From Vibrio pomeroyi (GTDB taxonomy: Bacteria > Pseudomonadota > Gammaproteobacteria > Enterobacterales > Vibrionaceae): a stretch of DNA of 64,000 nt. Positions within the stretch are counted from its first letter, which is position 1, and the number at the start of each line of letters is the position of its first letter. Below are positions 1-8,708 of this stretch, piece by piece. Where the stretch lies: NCBI RefSeq assembly GCF_024347595.1, contig NZ_AP025507.1:124001-188000 (forward strand), written 5' to 3'. The notes below the pieces were generated by a model. The model saw only the letters and a program-made list of their open reading frames with translations. It was not told the DNA's origin and made no database searches. The translations under genes and the position numbers were made by a program.

Positions 1-755
1 AAACACTGAAAAATCATAAAGATCGTATCTTGCCCGACCGTCACGGGATCGGCATGGATCAAGAGTTCCTAAACGCTTACAGCCAGCTGCTGGTTCGTAC
101 TTGTCACGCTCGTGGTGCGCTGGCGATGGGTGGCATGTCTGCTTTCATTCCAGCAAAAGATCCGCAAGAGATGGAGCGTGTGACCGCCAAAGTTATTGAA
201 GACAAACAAAGAGAATCGCAAAACGGACACGATGGCACATGGGTCGCGCACCCTGCCCTAGTTGATTTAGCGATGTCGATCTTCGACAAGCATCTTGATG
301 GCAAAGTGAATCAAATGGATTTCCAAAGCCCTGAACACACCATCAATGCCGACACCTTGCTCAAACCATGTGAAGGCAGTCGCGACGAAGCGGGCGTGCG
401 CAAGAATATCCGTATAGCGCTGTATTACATCGAGGCTTGGATCCAAGGCTACGGCTGTGTACCTATCTACGGACTAATGGAAGATGCCGCCACCGCGGAG
501 ATCTCAAGAGCCAACATTTGGCAATGGATCCATCATAGCGTCACGCTGGATGACGGGCAAACCTTTACCAAACAACTTTTCCACTCTTGGCTTTACCAAG
601 AGTTAGACACAATAAAACACGAAGTCGGAGACTCGCGCTATGCAGCAGGTCGATTTGAAGAGACAGCCGATCTTTTCTATCAACTTTCTACAGCCGAAGA
701 GTTCGCTGCCTTCCTAACTTTACCCAGCTATGGGCTATTACAAGAGTCCAGTTAG
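1..755 (+). CDS. aceB: malate synthase A, C-terminal part (5' truncated by window)
   Basis: Catalyses acetyl-CoA + glyoxylate to malate in the glyoxylate shunt, in the cytosol. The reading frame is open from base 3 at the window edge, so the true start lies upstream. About 250 residues are visible. They follow the E. coli AceB C-terminus closely: the TLKNH segment, CHxRGALAMGGM, the NGHDGTW/AHP segment, and GCVPIYGLMEDAATAEISR with IWQWIHH. The leucine-rich end (FLTLPSYGLL) is also typical. aceA would be expected nearby but outside the window. A short perfect inverted repeat straddles the stop codon. Confidence 0.96.
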   Translation, partial: TLKNHKDRILPDRHGIGMDQEFLNAYSQLLVRTCHARGALAMGGMSAFIPAKDPQEMERVTAKVIEDKQRESQNGHDGTWVAHPALVDLAMSIFDKHLDGKVNQMDFQSPEHTINADTLLKPCEGSRDEAGVRKNIRIALYYIEAWIQGYGCVPIYGLMEDAATAEISRANIWQWIHHSVTLDDGQTFTKQLFHSWLYQELDTIKHEVGDSRYAAGRFEETADLFYQLSTAEEFAAFLTLPSYGLLQESS

Positions 756-765
756 GACTCTTGTA
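739..765 (+). terminator. hairpin across the aceB stop codon
   Basis: TACAAGAGTCC (739-749) and GGACTCTTGTA (755-765) form a perfect 11-bp inverted repeat with a 5-base loop that contains the TAG stop. There is no U-run after it, so it may act as a 3' stabilising hairpin rather than as an intrinsic terminator. Confidence 0.5.
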
Positions 766-829
766 CCAAGCTGAATCAGTCAATGGTATTCATGAATAAG
801 AGTAATAATTGGCTGACTTAGCTTGGTAC
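763..829. repeat. long imperfect inverted repeat between aceB and the GlcG-like gene
   Basis: The 22-base arm at 763-784 pairs with 808-829 across a 23-base loop. Both arms end in GTACCAAGCT/AGCTTGGTAC. The arms differ at three positions, two of which would be G-U pairs in RNA. It lies just upstream of the ribosome site of the next gene, so it may terminate aceB transcripts or control read-through. It is not a coding region. Confidence 0.6.
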
Positions 830-857
830 ACAGCCCCTTGAAAAACTAGGAGATAAC

Positions 858-1298
858 ATGGGAAGTTTGACTCTACAACAAGCGTTAACCATCATCGATG
901 GCACCTTAAAAGCAGGAAACAAGATTCACACAGAACCTTTGACGGTCGCCGTCTTAGATAGCGGTGGCAAACTGATTTCTCTGCAACGTCAAGATGGCTC
1001 CAGCATGATGCGACCTGATATCGCCATTGCTAAAGCCTGGGGCGCACTCGCACTGGGGTGTTCTTCGAGAAAACTCGCCCAAGATGCTGACAACCGACCA
1101 GCATTTATCTCCGCCGTAAATGTACTCGCACACGGAAACATGGTGCCTGTACCTGGGGGGCTGCTCATAAGAGACAAAGATAAAACGGTACTCGGAGCCA
1201 TTGGCGTCAGCGGTGATATCTCAGACATCGATGAAAGCTGCGCCATCAACGGAATTGGCTGCGCAGAGCTGTTCAGTGACGAGATGCTGCAAGCTTAA
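858..1298 (+). CDS. GlcG/HbpS-family (DUF336) protein
   Basis: A 146-aa cytosolic protein of the GlcG/HbpS family. The pattern LTVAVLDSGGKLISLQRQDG followed by AxAKAWGALALG, and later GGLLIRD...LGAIGVSGD, is the family signature. The start is supported by AGGAG at 848-852. Family members sit in glycolate, propanediol or heme-related loci, and their biochemical role is poorly defined. Placement 100 bp after malate synthase suggests a link to glyoxylate or glycolate metabolism, but the two genes are separated by hairpins. No signal peptide is visible, so an extracellular heme-binding role like HbpS is unlikely. Confidence 0.88.
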   Translation: MGSLTLQQALTIIDGTLKAGNKIHTEPLTVAVLDSGGKLISLQRQDGSSMMRPDIAIAKAWGALALGCSSRKLAQDADNRPAFISAVNVLAHGNMVPVPGGLLIRDKDKTVLGAIGVSGDISDIDESCAINGIGCAELFSDEMLQA

Positions 1299-1326
1299 GT
1301 TCAGTCATTCACGGAACTCACAAACG

Positions 1327-1357
1327 AAAAAACCGAAGCCTTGAGCTTCGGTTTTTT
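1327..1357. terminator. bidirectional intrinsic terminator
   Basis: AAAAAACCGAAGC, a CTTGA loop, then GCTTCGGTTTTTT. A-run and U-run flank the stem, so it can serve the GlcG-like gene (+) and doxX (-). Confidence 0.9.
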
Positions 1358-1412
1358 ATTCATAAGTTGCGCCAACAACACGAACGAATAAACTTTAATT
1401 GGATTAAGACCA

Positions 1413-1850
1413 CTAACGAACAAAAACCATTAAACGTGTCCATTTGGCTTCTTGCTTCAACTTGTTAGACAGCCAGTAATCAAGACTAAACGACCCTGCG
1501 CCCAGTGCCGCTAACGCCAGATACCCACCAGCAACAGAGACGTTTTTGTAGAAGTGAATCATTTGACCCGATGAACTTGGATCGAAATGAAACATAACAC
1601 CAGAAACCAATGAGAAAAACGCAATCGAGAACGCGGTAAAGCGAGTCATAAATCCAGCTAGAATCGCAAGCCCGCCACCGAGTTCAAGCAAAATAACCAA
1701 AGGCAACAAGTAAGCGCTCACGCCTTGAGATGCCATGTATCCCGCAGTTCCTTCATAGCTAAATAGCTTTCCCCAACCGGCTTGAATAAACAAGTAAGCC
1801 AATAAAATACGAGCGAAAAAAGTCAGTGTGTCGTTCAATCTGGTGTTCAT
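1413..1850 (-). CDS. DoxX-family inner-membrane protein
   Basis: A 145-aa protein with about four hydrophobic helices. It shows the DoxX features ARxxLAYLFIQAGWGKL near the N-terminus, then LLELGGGLAILAGF and a HFYKNVSVAGGYLALAALG segment. DoxX proteins are small quinone- or thiol-stress-related membrane proteins; the reaction is not known for this subgroup. It is transcribed away from a LysR regulator at 2061, which is the usual arrangement of a LysR gene and its target. Confidence 0.88.
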   Translation of the reverse strand: MNTRLNDTLTFFARILLAYLFIQAGWGKLFSYEGTAGYMASQGVSAYLLPLVILLELGGGLAILAGFMTRFTAFSIAFFSLVSGVMFHFDPSSSGQMIHFYKNVSVAGGYLALAALGAGSFSLDYWLSNKLKQEAKWTRLMVFVR

Positions 1851-2060
1851 AGTTAGTTCTAAGCCTTGATAAGTTTCATTGCCGATAGATTATTCGACTT
1901 AGCATTAAGATGATAACGAGAAAAATAGAACAACTTGTTTGAAATTTTAGTAGACATACTCGCATACAAATTACTGACTAATTCCGAAGATTGAACAACC
2001 TCAATGCTGTTACCATTGCCTTAAATTCATTGAAACTCTTGCCCCATTTTTATTGATTTT

Positions 2061-2966
2061 ATGAAGACTCTGAAGAAGACACTGCCGCTCGACACCTTAC
2101 AAATATTGGATGTTCTACAACGAGAGGGAACTTACTCGTCAGCCTCTGCACACCTCAATCGTTCCGTTTCTGCATTAAGTTACCAGATTCAAAAATTAGA
2201 AGACGAACTTGGCATCTTGATCTTAGATAGGTCAGGACACAGAGCCGTGTTTACTCAGGTAGGACAAATGTTGGTGGAAAATGGTCGACAGTTGCTGGCA
2301 GGATCAGATGAGCTCATAAACCAAATACAACGTTTTACCAGTGGTTGGGAAAGTGAGCTGTTTGTGTCCTATGACGGCATTATCGGGCAAAATATTGCGT
2401 TGTCGTTAATCGCTGATATGGCAACAGAATGCAGCACGCAACTGTATGTCCAAGAGGATATTTTGTCGGGAGGCTGGGAGGCATTAACCTCAGGAAAAGC
2501 AGATATTCTCATCTCATCGATGCCCAATATCGAGCTACCGAATACTGTGAATATTAAAACTATCGGCAGTGTAGAAATGATTTGGGTCGCCGCAAAAAAC
2601 GCACCCATTTTAGATGAACCAAATCCGCTCAGTGAATCTACACGGCGTGAGCACACAATCATCGCAGTGGCCGATACCGCTAAGTCAGCGCCTAAAGTCA
2701 CCAAAAACATCTTACTAAACCAAAAAACCAGTACGGTCAGTTCAATGACTAGTAAGCTGACGGCAATTCAACGTAACCTTGGCATTGGCACTCTACCTAA
2801 ACAACTTATAACCGCCGAGTTAGAAGCTGGAAGTTTAGTAGAAATTGGCCACGCGAGAACCGTTGATATCGTGCTTGCGTGGCAAATAGGCAACATGGGG
2901 AAGGCAAAAACACTCGCTTTAAAAAAGTTAGAAAAGTGCTGGAGAGCATCGGCTCAAACTGACTAA
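2061..2966 (+). CDS. LysR-family transcriptional regulator
   Basis: 301 aa. The N-terminal winged helix-turn-helix is clear (LDTLQILDVLQREGTYSSASAHLNRSVSALSYQIQKLEDELG, about residues 10-52). An effector-binding domain of the periplasmic-binding-protein type follows, ending in an LxxGxLVEIG motif. No good Shine-Dalgarno precedes the ATG, so translation may be weak. It is divergent from doxX across 210 bp and probably regulates it. The inducer cannot be read from the sequence. Confidence 0.9.
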   Translation: MKTLKKTLPLDTLQILDVLQREGTYSSASAHLNRSVSALSYQIQKLEDELGILILDRSGHRAVFTQVGQMLVENGRQLLAGSDELINQIQRFTSGWESELFVSYDGIIGQNIALSLIADMATECSTQLYVQEDILSGGWEALTSGKADILISSMPNIELPNTVNIKTIGSVEMIWVAAKNAPILDEPNPLSESTRREHTIIAVADTAKSAPKVTKNILLNQKTSTVSSMTSKLTAIQRNLGIGTLPKQLITAELEAGSLVEIGHARTVDIVLAWQIGNMGKAKTLALKKLEKCWRASAQTD

Positions 2967-3006
2967 AAAGATCCTAAACAGCGCGACACCAAATTGAAGC
3001 CACAAA

Positions 3007-3033
3007 AAAACCGAAGCTCATCACTTCGGTTTT
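3007..3033. terminator. bidirectional intrinsic terminator between convergent genes
   Basis: AAAACCGAAG, a 7-base loop, then CTTCGGTTTT, with an A-run in front and U-run behind. It serves both the LysR gene (+) and the MarR gene (-). Confidence 0.88.
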
Positions 3034-3090
3034 CAAATCAAATGAAGCTCGTTCAGTTCACTAAATTCAGTAAACCGATTCAACCAGTGA

Positions 3091-3579
3091 TTACTCGTAA
3101 GCACTCAACCACGCTTTTAAAAGTTGGTTGGTGTTTTTCTTCTGACTAGCAGATAAAGATTTAACCAGCTTTTTCTGCATCTCGACATGTTCAGTCATCA
3201 TCTCATCGATCAGAACTAGGCCATCTTTGGTCAGTTTAACACTCACGCTTCGTCGGTCTTCTTTACTGTGCTCTCGGCTAATTAGCCCTTTGGCTTCTAG
3301 CTTATCAAGACGATTGGTCATCGCACCGGATGTCAGCATCATTGACCCAATAAGCTCAGAGGGCGTTAGTCGGTAAGGCTTTCCAGAGCGTCGTAAGGTC
3401 GCCAATACATCAAACTCGCCCAATTTCATGTCGTACTTTTTATGAAGGTCAGCAACTTGCGTTTCCATATACTTGGCAATACGCATAATCCGGCCCATCA
3501 TTGCCATAGGCTCAGTTTCTAATTCGGGCTTTTCCTTTGCCCATTGCTCTACAACGCGGTCGATAGCATCCATTTGCAA
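3091..3579 (-). CDS. MarR-family transcriptional regulator
   Basis: 162 aa. The MarR winged-helix core is visible: KLGEFDVLATLRRSG, LTPSELIGSMMLTSGAMTNRLDKLEAKGLI, then the wing HSKEDRRSVSVKLTKDG. A GGAG lies 5 bases before TTG (3579) and 11 before an in-frame ATG (3573), so either start is possible. It is divergent from an EamA-type permease. Two similar palindromes in the 117-bp gap are good operator candidates, which suggests autoregulation and control of the permease. Confidence 0.92.
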   Translation of the reverse strand: MQMDAIDRVVEQWAKEKPELETEPMAMMGRIMRIAKYMETQVADLHKKYDMKLGEFDVLATLRRSGKPYRLTPSELIGSMMLTSGAMTNRLDKLEAKGLISREHSKEDRRSVSVKLTKDGLVLIDEMMTEHVEMQKKLVKSLSASQKKNTNQLLKAWLSAYE

Positions 3580-3612
3580 TCTAGCTCCGTTATTAGTCTG
3601 ATTACTTTAAAC

Positions 3613-3630
3613 TAGTTTAACATAAAGATA
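3613..3630. promoter_or_regulatory. putative MarR operator, copy 1
   Basis: TAGTTTAACATAAAGATA matches the stronger site at 3673-3690 at 15 of 18 positions. It lies in the 5' region of the MarR gene. Assignment to MarR is inferred from position and repetition. Confidence 0.5.
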
Positions 3631-3672
3631 CTTTACAACCACTAGTTCTCAGTATACAGTTCACACAATAGT

Positions 3673-3690
3673 TATCTTAACGTAAAGATA
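3673..3690. promoter_or_regulatory. putative MarR operator, copy 2
   Basis: TATCTTAACGTAAAGATA is a near-perfect palindrome (TATCTT-N6-AAGATA). It ends 6 bases before the ATG of the permease, where a Shine-Dalgarno would normally lie, so bound repressor would cover the translation start region. Confidence 0.6.
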
Positions 3691-3696
3691 TTTTAG

Positions 3697-4590
3697 ATGA
3701 ACATATTATTAGCAATGATTCCCGCATTCTTTTGGGGAACAACTTATGCAGTGACGCAATTTACGCTACAGGAGTGGCCACCATTATTATTAGGTGCTTT
3801 GCGTGCATTACCTGCTGGTTTGTTATTGCTAGCGGTAAAGCAGACACTGCCGAAAAAAGGCGAGTGGCAGATCATTTTCACTCTAGGCCTTATCAACATC
3901 GCGACCTTCTTTGGTTTGATCTTTGTGATGGCATTAACCCTGCCTTCTGCGATTTCAGGCGTGGGTATGATCTCCGTACCTGTGTTCGCAATGATCTTCC
4001 ATTGGGTAGTGAAAAAGCAGCGCCCGCATTTGATTCAAGCCCTTTCTGGTATTGGCTTGATCACCTTAGCTTGGATTCTATTCAACCCAAGCCAAATAGC
4101 ATTAAACCCTATCGGTTTAGGCGCAATGTTTGCCGCAATCATGTGTATCGTTATCGGCAGCAGCATTACCAAATCACTGGGTAATCGCATGCACTGGTGG
4201 AAGGTACTCACATGGCAGCTGATTTTGGGCGGTACAATTTTGTCTGTCGCTTCTGGCGTTCACGCCTTCATCGACCCACAACCTTATGTTAACGCTGTGA
4301 CTCATTTCGACACTCGCAATGCGATGGGCTTGGTTTGGGTGATTGGGCTCAATACGGCGCTTGGTTACGGCATGTATGTGTGGTTGCTGCAACGTATGTC
4401 TGTGGTTGACTTCACCTTCGGTGGCATCGCTAACCCAGTGGCAGGTATCGTTACAGGTATGGTGTTGATGGGCGAATCCTTCACTGCGGTGCAATACTCG
4501 CTGATGACAGGCATGATCGTGATGTCACTGCTACCACAACTGATTCTTGCAATAAGACAAACCAAAACGGTCAAACCCGTTACGCAATAA
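3697..4590 (+). CDS. EamA/DMT-superfamily permease
   Basis: 297 aa with ten predicted membrane helices in two EamA repeats. It begins MNILLAMIPAFFWGTTYAVTQ, a typical RhaT/EamA N-terminus, and has the second repeat's GYGMYVWLLQR and IANPVAGIVTGMVLMGE segments. The substrate is unknown; members export amino acids or other metabolites. It is divergent from a MarR gene and probably under its control. There is no clear Shine-Dalgarno, because the operator palindrome occupies that position. Confidence 0.9.
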   Translation: MNILLAMIPAFFWGTTYAVTQFTLQEWPPLLLGALRALPAGLLLLAVKQTLPKKGEWQIIFTLGLINIATFFGLIFVMALTLPSAISGVGMISVPVFAMIFHWVVKKQRPHLIQALSGIGLITLAWILFNPSQIALNPIGLGAMFAAIMCIVIGSSITKSLGNRMHWWKVLTWQLILGGTILSVASGVHAFIDPQPYVNAVTHFDTRNAMGLVWVIGLNTALGYGMYVWLLQRMSVVDFTFGGIANPVAGIVTGMVLMGESFTAVQYSLMTGMIVMSLLPQLILAIRQTKTVKPVTQ

Positions 4591-4612
4591 AAAGATTTAG
4601 GCAGTTACGAAT

Positions 4613-4640
4613 AAGCCCGCCAAGTGCGGGCTTTGTTTTG
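4613..4640 (+). terminator. intrinsic terminator after the EamA gene
   Basis: AAGCCCGC (4613-4620), CAAGT loop, GCGGGCTT (4626-4633), then TGTTTTG. Confidence 0.85.
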
Positions 4641-4808
4641 TCTATAGAACTGTTTATTACAGCGTATCCAAACCGTTCTGCGAGCGTCTTCCAACCCTTG
4701 CACATTGCTCCTCACTTTGAAGCTCATTTTTGAGCCTATCGCGTATCAGACATGTTTTTTCGACTAGCATAAAGTAAGTACATCGAAACGAAACTGAAAG
4801 GTGACATC

Positions 4809-6329
4809 ATGATTAAGTCGAAGCTGAAAGCACTTGTGTTGGCGAGCAGTCTATTTATCTCACACCAAGTACTGGCTACGGAAAACTACAATACCGATAT
4901 TCCGCCAAGCATTATGACGCCGGATACGGTGCAAACCAGCATCGGTGAGCTGAACTTTAAAGATGGTGCACCAACGGCTGAAACTGCGCAAAAGCTGTAT
5001 GACAACCTAGATACGCTTCGCTCAACAGAGGTGTTCCTCAATGCGATTCCAATGGCTTCGGTTGAAGCACTGCGCGTTGGTCATGCTGAGATTGGTTCAA
5101 CATCATCAAACCAAGTAGTGGTGTTTAATAACTTGATGGATTCGAATCCGCTATTTCTAACCGGTAACACCGACACCGTTTATGCTTCAGTTTTCCTCGA
5201 CCTTGAAAAAGATGGCCCAACCGTCATTGAAGTGCCCGAAGGTATGGGACCAACGACGGTGAACGATGCGTTCTTCCGTTTTGTTACCGACCTAGGCATC
5301 GTGGGACCAGACAAAGGCAAAGGCGGTAAATACCTGATTCTTCCTCCAGGTTACGAAGGCGAAGTACCTGAAGGCTACTTTGTTTCACAATCGACCAGTT
5401 ACACCAACTGGTTCATTGCTCGCGGATTCCTGAAAGATGGCAAGACCGATGCCGCAGTGAAAGCCTATAAAGAGAAACTTAAAATCTACCCACTAGCGAA
5501 GAAAGATGACCAACCGAAAATGGAGTTCATCTCGGGGAGTGGTAAATCGTTCAATACCATTCATGCAAATGACGAGCACTTCTACACAGAGATTAAAACC
5601 GTGCTAGATAAAGAGCCGATTTCATTCATCGACCCTGAGCTGCGTGGTTTAATGTCGAGCATTGGCATTCAAAAGAACAAACCTTTTGCGCCCGATGAAC
5701 GCATGAAAAAGCTGATGAAAGATGGTGTCGCGATTGGTAACGCAACAGCTAGATCCCTGTACTTCCAGCCAAGAGACAAGAAAGCTTACATCTATGAAGA
5801 CCGTCTATGGAAAACGGCGTTTATCGGCAAAGATTACCAATGGTTAGTCGACCAAGGTGAAGGTGGACGCAACCTAGATGCACGCTCTTACTTCTTCTAT
5901 GTAGCGACGGTAAATACACCCGCGATGGCTCTAAAGCTTATCGAAAAGGGCTCTCAATATGCGCTGCTTGACCAAGCGAAAGACGGTGAATACTTCGATG
6001 GTGGCAAACACTATAAATTGAATATTCCAGCGAATGTTCCGGCTAAGAACTTCTGGTCTATTGTGGCTTACGACACGCAAACGCGTTCAGAGCTACAAAC
6101 CAGCCAACCGCTGCCAAGTAAGAATAATCAGCGCGATGATTTTATCGAAAACAAAGATGGTTCGGTTGATCTGTACTTTGGCCCTACCGCGCCAAAAGGC
6201 AAAGAAGCGAACTGGATAGAAACGGTTCCAGGCAAAGGTTGGTTCACGATTCTAAGACTCTACGGCCCTCAAGAAGCTTGGTATGACCAAACATGGAAGC
6301 CAAGCGACATTGAAGAAGTTAAGCTGTAA
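4809..6329 (+). CDS. secreted DUF1254/DUF1214 protein
   Basis: 506 aa with a signal peptide (MIKSKLKALVLASSLFI, predicted cleavage after LATE or close to it). The N-terminal half is DUF1254-like (ANxLMDSNPLFLTGNTDTVYAS region). The C-terminal part is DUF1214-like (NFWSIVAYDTQTRSELQTSQPLPSKN...DGSVDLYFGP). Such proteins are widespread in marine bacteria and have no established function; they are periplasmic or secreted. A good AAAGGTGA lies just before the ATG. It is a single-gene unit between terminators, with no neighbour that hints at a pathway. Confidence 0.9.
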   Translation: MIKSKLKALVLASSLFISHQVLATENYNTDIPPSIMTPDTVQTSIGELNFKDGAPTAETAQKLYDNLDTLRSTEVFLNAIPMASVEALRVGHAEIGSTSSNQVVVFNNLMDSNPLFLTGNTDTVYASVFLDLEKDGPTVIEVPEGMGPTTVNDAFFRFVTDLGIVGPDKGKGGKYLILPPGYEGEVPEGYFVSQSTSYTNWFIARGFLKDGKTDAAVKAYKEKLKIYPLAKKDDQPKMEFISGSGKSFNTIHANDEHFYTEIKTVLDKEPISFIDPELRGLMSSIGIQKNKPFAPDERMKKLMKDGVAIGNATARSLYFQPRDKKAYIYEDRLWKTAFIGKDYQWLVDQGEGGRNLDARSYFFYVATVNTPAMALKLIEKGSQYALLDQAKDGEYFDGGKHYKLNIPANVPAKNFWSIVAYDTQTRSELQTSQPLPSKNNQRDDFIENKDGSVDLYFGPTAPKGKEANWIETVPGKGWFTILRLYGPQEAWYDQTWKPSDIEEVKL

Positions 6330-6365
6330 CACTAACCAGACTTAACGAAACAAGCTGTAGAGACT

Positions 6366-6397
6366 AAAAAACGCGCCTTCATCGGCGCGTTTTTTTG
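6366..6397. terminator. bidirectional intrinsic terminator
   Basis: AAAAAACGCGCC, a 6-base loop, then GGCGCGTTTTTTT. It is shared by the DUF1254 gene (+) and the LysR gene (-). Confidence 0.92.
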
Positions 6398-6403
6398 TTG
6401 TTG

Positions 6404-7324
6404 TCATCTATATGAACAACTGCTCTCTAGGCTCTCACTCAAGATCTGCTCAATCCGTTTGACTATTGGGTGCTGATAACAAGCACGGTGATACTGAATA
6501 CCAACATCAAAAGTCACCGCTTCGCCATTGAATAGCACAGGACGTTTACTGAGCCCACTTGGGATAGAAGCCAAATCCATATCAAAGCCAACGTACACAT
6601 ACTGGCTCACCTGCACACATTCCAACGCGGAGGAGACCGATGCCACAGTCAGCTTCTGCTGCAATACCAAGCCTGTGCGCTTTTTTAGGCGCTCGTAGTA
6701 GGAGTTCGCATCCAATGACCCCATCGAAACACGCACCGTATCAAAGCTCTCTAACTGGTTGAGGTCGATGGTCTCATTTTTGGCTAGAGGATGTGTATCG
6801 GCCACATAAGCAAACAATTCTAACGACCCCATTTTTCGCTCAACAATGCGATCATTGAGTTCATTTGGATAGCCTGAAACACCAATCGCCAAGGTGCCCG
6901 CTTTGGGAAATTCAACGCCATCTAACGACCAATCCATCATCGATATTTTGGGCTTTGACTCCTCATTGGTAAGACCTTGCAACAGAGGAACCGTAAACAG
7001 TGTGCTCAATGGATTCGCAGCATGAAAAACATACTCAATATTCGAATCGGTACCAATAAACGACTGCGATATTTGCTGCGCTTGCTCTAGCTTTTCTAGC
7101 GGCTCTTTCACCACCTGCATTAGTTGAGTGGTGAACAGGGTCGGCGCATAAACACCTTTGGTTGCAATGAATAACTCATTAGCAAACAAGTCTCGACAAT
7201 CCGAAAGGTGACGATTAAACGTTGCACGGCTTATATCCAGAATATGGCATACCTTCGCCTGAGACTGTTGCTCATAAAGCAAATCCAAAAATCGATACAA
7301 ATTTAAGTCGATTGTGTTTTTCAA
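6404..7324 (-). CDS. LysR-family transcriptional regulator (TTG start)
   Basis: About 306 aa. The N-terminal helix-turn-helix reads LKNTIDLNLYRFLDLLYEQQSQAKVCHILDISRATFNRHL, and an effector domain follows. I place the start at the TTG at 7324 because GAGG lies 8 bases before it and the family normally begins at this point; an upstream GTG at 7396 would add 24 residues with no family counterpart. It is divergent from the EamA permease at 7740, which it may regulate. Confidence 0.88.
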   Translation of the reverse strand: MKNTIDLNLYRFLDLLYEQQSQAKVCHILDISRATFNRHLSDCRDLFANELFIATKGVYAPTLFTTQLMQVVKEPLEKLEQAQQISQSFIGTDSNIEYVFHAANPLSTLFTVPLLQGLTNEESKPKISMMDWSLDGVEFPKAGTLAIGVSGYPNELNDRIVERKMGSLELFAYVADTHPLAKNETIDLNQLESFDTVRVSMGSLDANSYYERLKKRTGLVLQQKLTVASVSSALECVQVSQYVYVGFDMDLASIPSGLSKRPVLFNGEAVTFDVGIQYHRACYQHPIVKRIEQILSESLESSCSYR

Positions 7325-7739
7325 ATGCCCTACCTCATTTCCATGCTTTGCCGTTCTTAGTTCAGTATGAACATGAACCAAATAAACCTTCAACACTCTA
7401 TGCTATAAGTTTGTTGTCAGTAGCGTTTTTTACGGACGTTATCTAAACACCACTGCCCACAAGACTCCGAAATCGAGAAAACCTGTCAATTATCTTACGT
7501 TGCGGAATCATACATCTACTCGTCAAAATTAGACCTTACAAAGAATAATGCCTTTATCTTAATCTCTTTTTGTGAAAATTATTTACCCTGAAAGATTATA
7601 TTAGAGATTTAATTTCTCCATTTCATTTCAATTAGAGACAAAAAGGCAAAATTTTTCTCCTGTGACCTACTTATACTGTGCCACGTCATTAAGGCGCTAC
7701 AAGCCTATGATTTAAAATAATTATTAATGAGTAGTCACC
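7325..7739. other. AT-rich divergent intergenic region
   Basis: No coding potential is seen. The direct repeat ATTAGAGA occurs at 7600-7607 and 7631-7638, with inverted TCTC-type matches nearby. These are weak candidate binding sites for the adjacent LysR protein. TATACT at 7672-7677 could be a -10 element for the permease, but no clear -35 accompanies it. Confidence 0.35.
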
Positions 7740-8657
7740 ATGAATTCGAAGTCGCTAACTATCTTGCTTTTTGTCTCTGTTTGCTTAATTTGGGGAACCA
7801 CTTGGTTCGCTATGGAAGTGGCATTGCATTCTATCCCACCTATTTTTGCCACTGCATTACGCTTTTTACTGGCCGCACCGTTGCTTGCGGTATTGGCGAA
7901 AGTGTTCAACCAACCTCTGCTTTTTCCTAAGGGTAAACGTCAATGGCTGCTGATTGTGGCACTGATGTATTTTGCTATTCCGTTCACTTTGATGATCTAC
8001 GGTGAGCAATACATCTCTTCTGGTTTGGCGTCGATCATCTTCGCCAACATGCCAGTCGCGGTGATGCTGATGTCGGGGTTGTTCCTTGGCCTGCGCTTAG
8101 CTAAGCATCAAATATTCGGCCTGATTACTGCTGTTGTGAGCCTGTGTTTAATCCTTGGTAACGAAATGCAGATGGGTGGCGATGACTACCTTATCGGTAC
8201 GGTTTGCTTAGGTCTTGCGGTTGCTATTCACGCGGTGATGTATGTGTTGGTACAAAAGCACTGTAAAGGTATCGAAGTACTGACCTACAACGCTGTTCCG
8301 AGCTTAATTGCTTCTCTATTCTTATTTGCGGTTTCGGCAGCAGGCGAAAACGTGAATGTTGAATCTTTCACTTGGGATTCAATCTCAGCGGTCGTGTACC
8401 TAGGCTTTGTAGCGAGTGTCGGCGGCATTGTGGCTTACTTCAAATTAGGTCAAGTTTCGACGCCGTTCCAAGCATCTATTTGTTTTCTAATCTTCCCAGT
8501 GGTGGCGCTACTGATCTCTTGCTACATCAATGGTGAAGTTCTATCTGAACAATCACTGGTTATGATGATTCCGCTGCTTTGTGGCATCTTGTTGACCAAG
8601 GCACCTAAGGGCATCTTCAAGCTACGTTCTTCGCTGAAAACAGCGAGCAGCAACTAA
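7740..8657 (+). CDS. EamA/DMT-superfamily permease
   Basis: 305 aa with ten predicted helices. It starts MNSKSLTILLFVSVCLIWGTTWFAMEVALHSIPPIFATALRFLLAAPLL, the canonical EamA first repeat. The second repeat includes YLGFVASVGGIVAYFKLGQVS. The substrate is unknown. The sequence is only distantly similar to the permease at 3697, so this is a separate subfamily, not a recent duplicate. A perfect GC-containing hairpin follows the stop. Confidence 0.9.
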   Translation: MNSKSLTILLFVSVCLIWGTTWFAMEVALHSIPPIFATALRFLLAAPLLAVLAKVFNQPLLFPKGKRQWLLIVALMYFAIPFTLMIYGEQYISSGLASIIFANMPVAVMLMSGLFLGLRLAKHQIFGLITAVVSLCLILGNEMQMGGDDYLIGTVCLGLAVAIHAVMYVLVQKHCKGIEVLTYNAVPSLIASLFLFAVSAAGENVNVESFTWDSISAVVYLGFVASVGGIVAYFKLGQVSTPFQASICFLIFPVVALLISCYINGEVLSEQSLVMMIPLLCGILLTKAPKGIFKLRSSLKTASSN

Positions 8658-8672
8658 GCTCTGTGTTAGTTC

Positions 8673-8708
8673 CCCCTAGAAGCTTGCAATGAGCTTCTAG
8701 GGGTTTAA
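8673..8708 (+). terminator. intrinsic terminator
   Basis: CCCCTAGAAGCT (8673-8684), a 7-base loop, AGCTTCTAGGGG (8692-8703), then TTTAATC. The stem is a perfect 12 bp. Confidence 0.85.
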
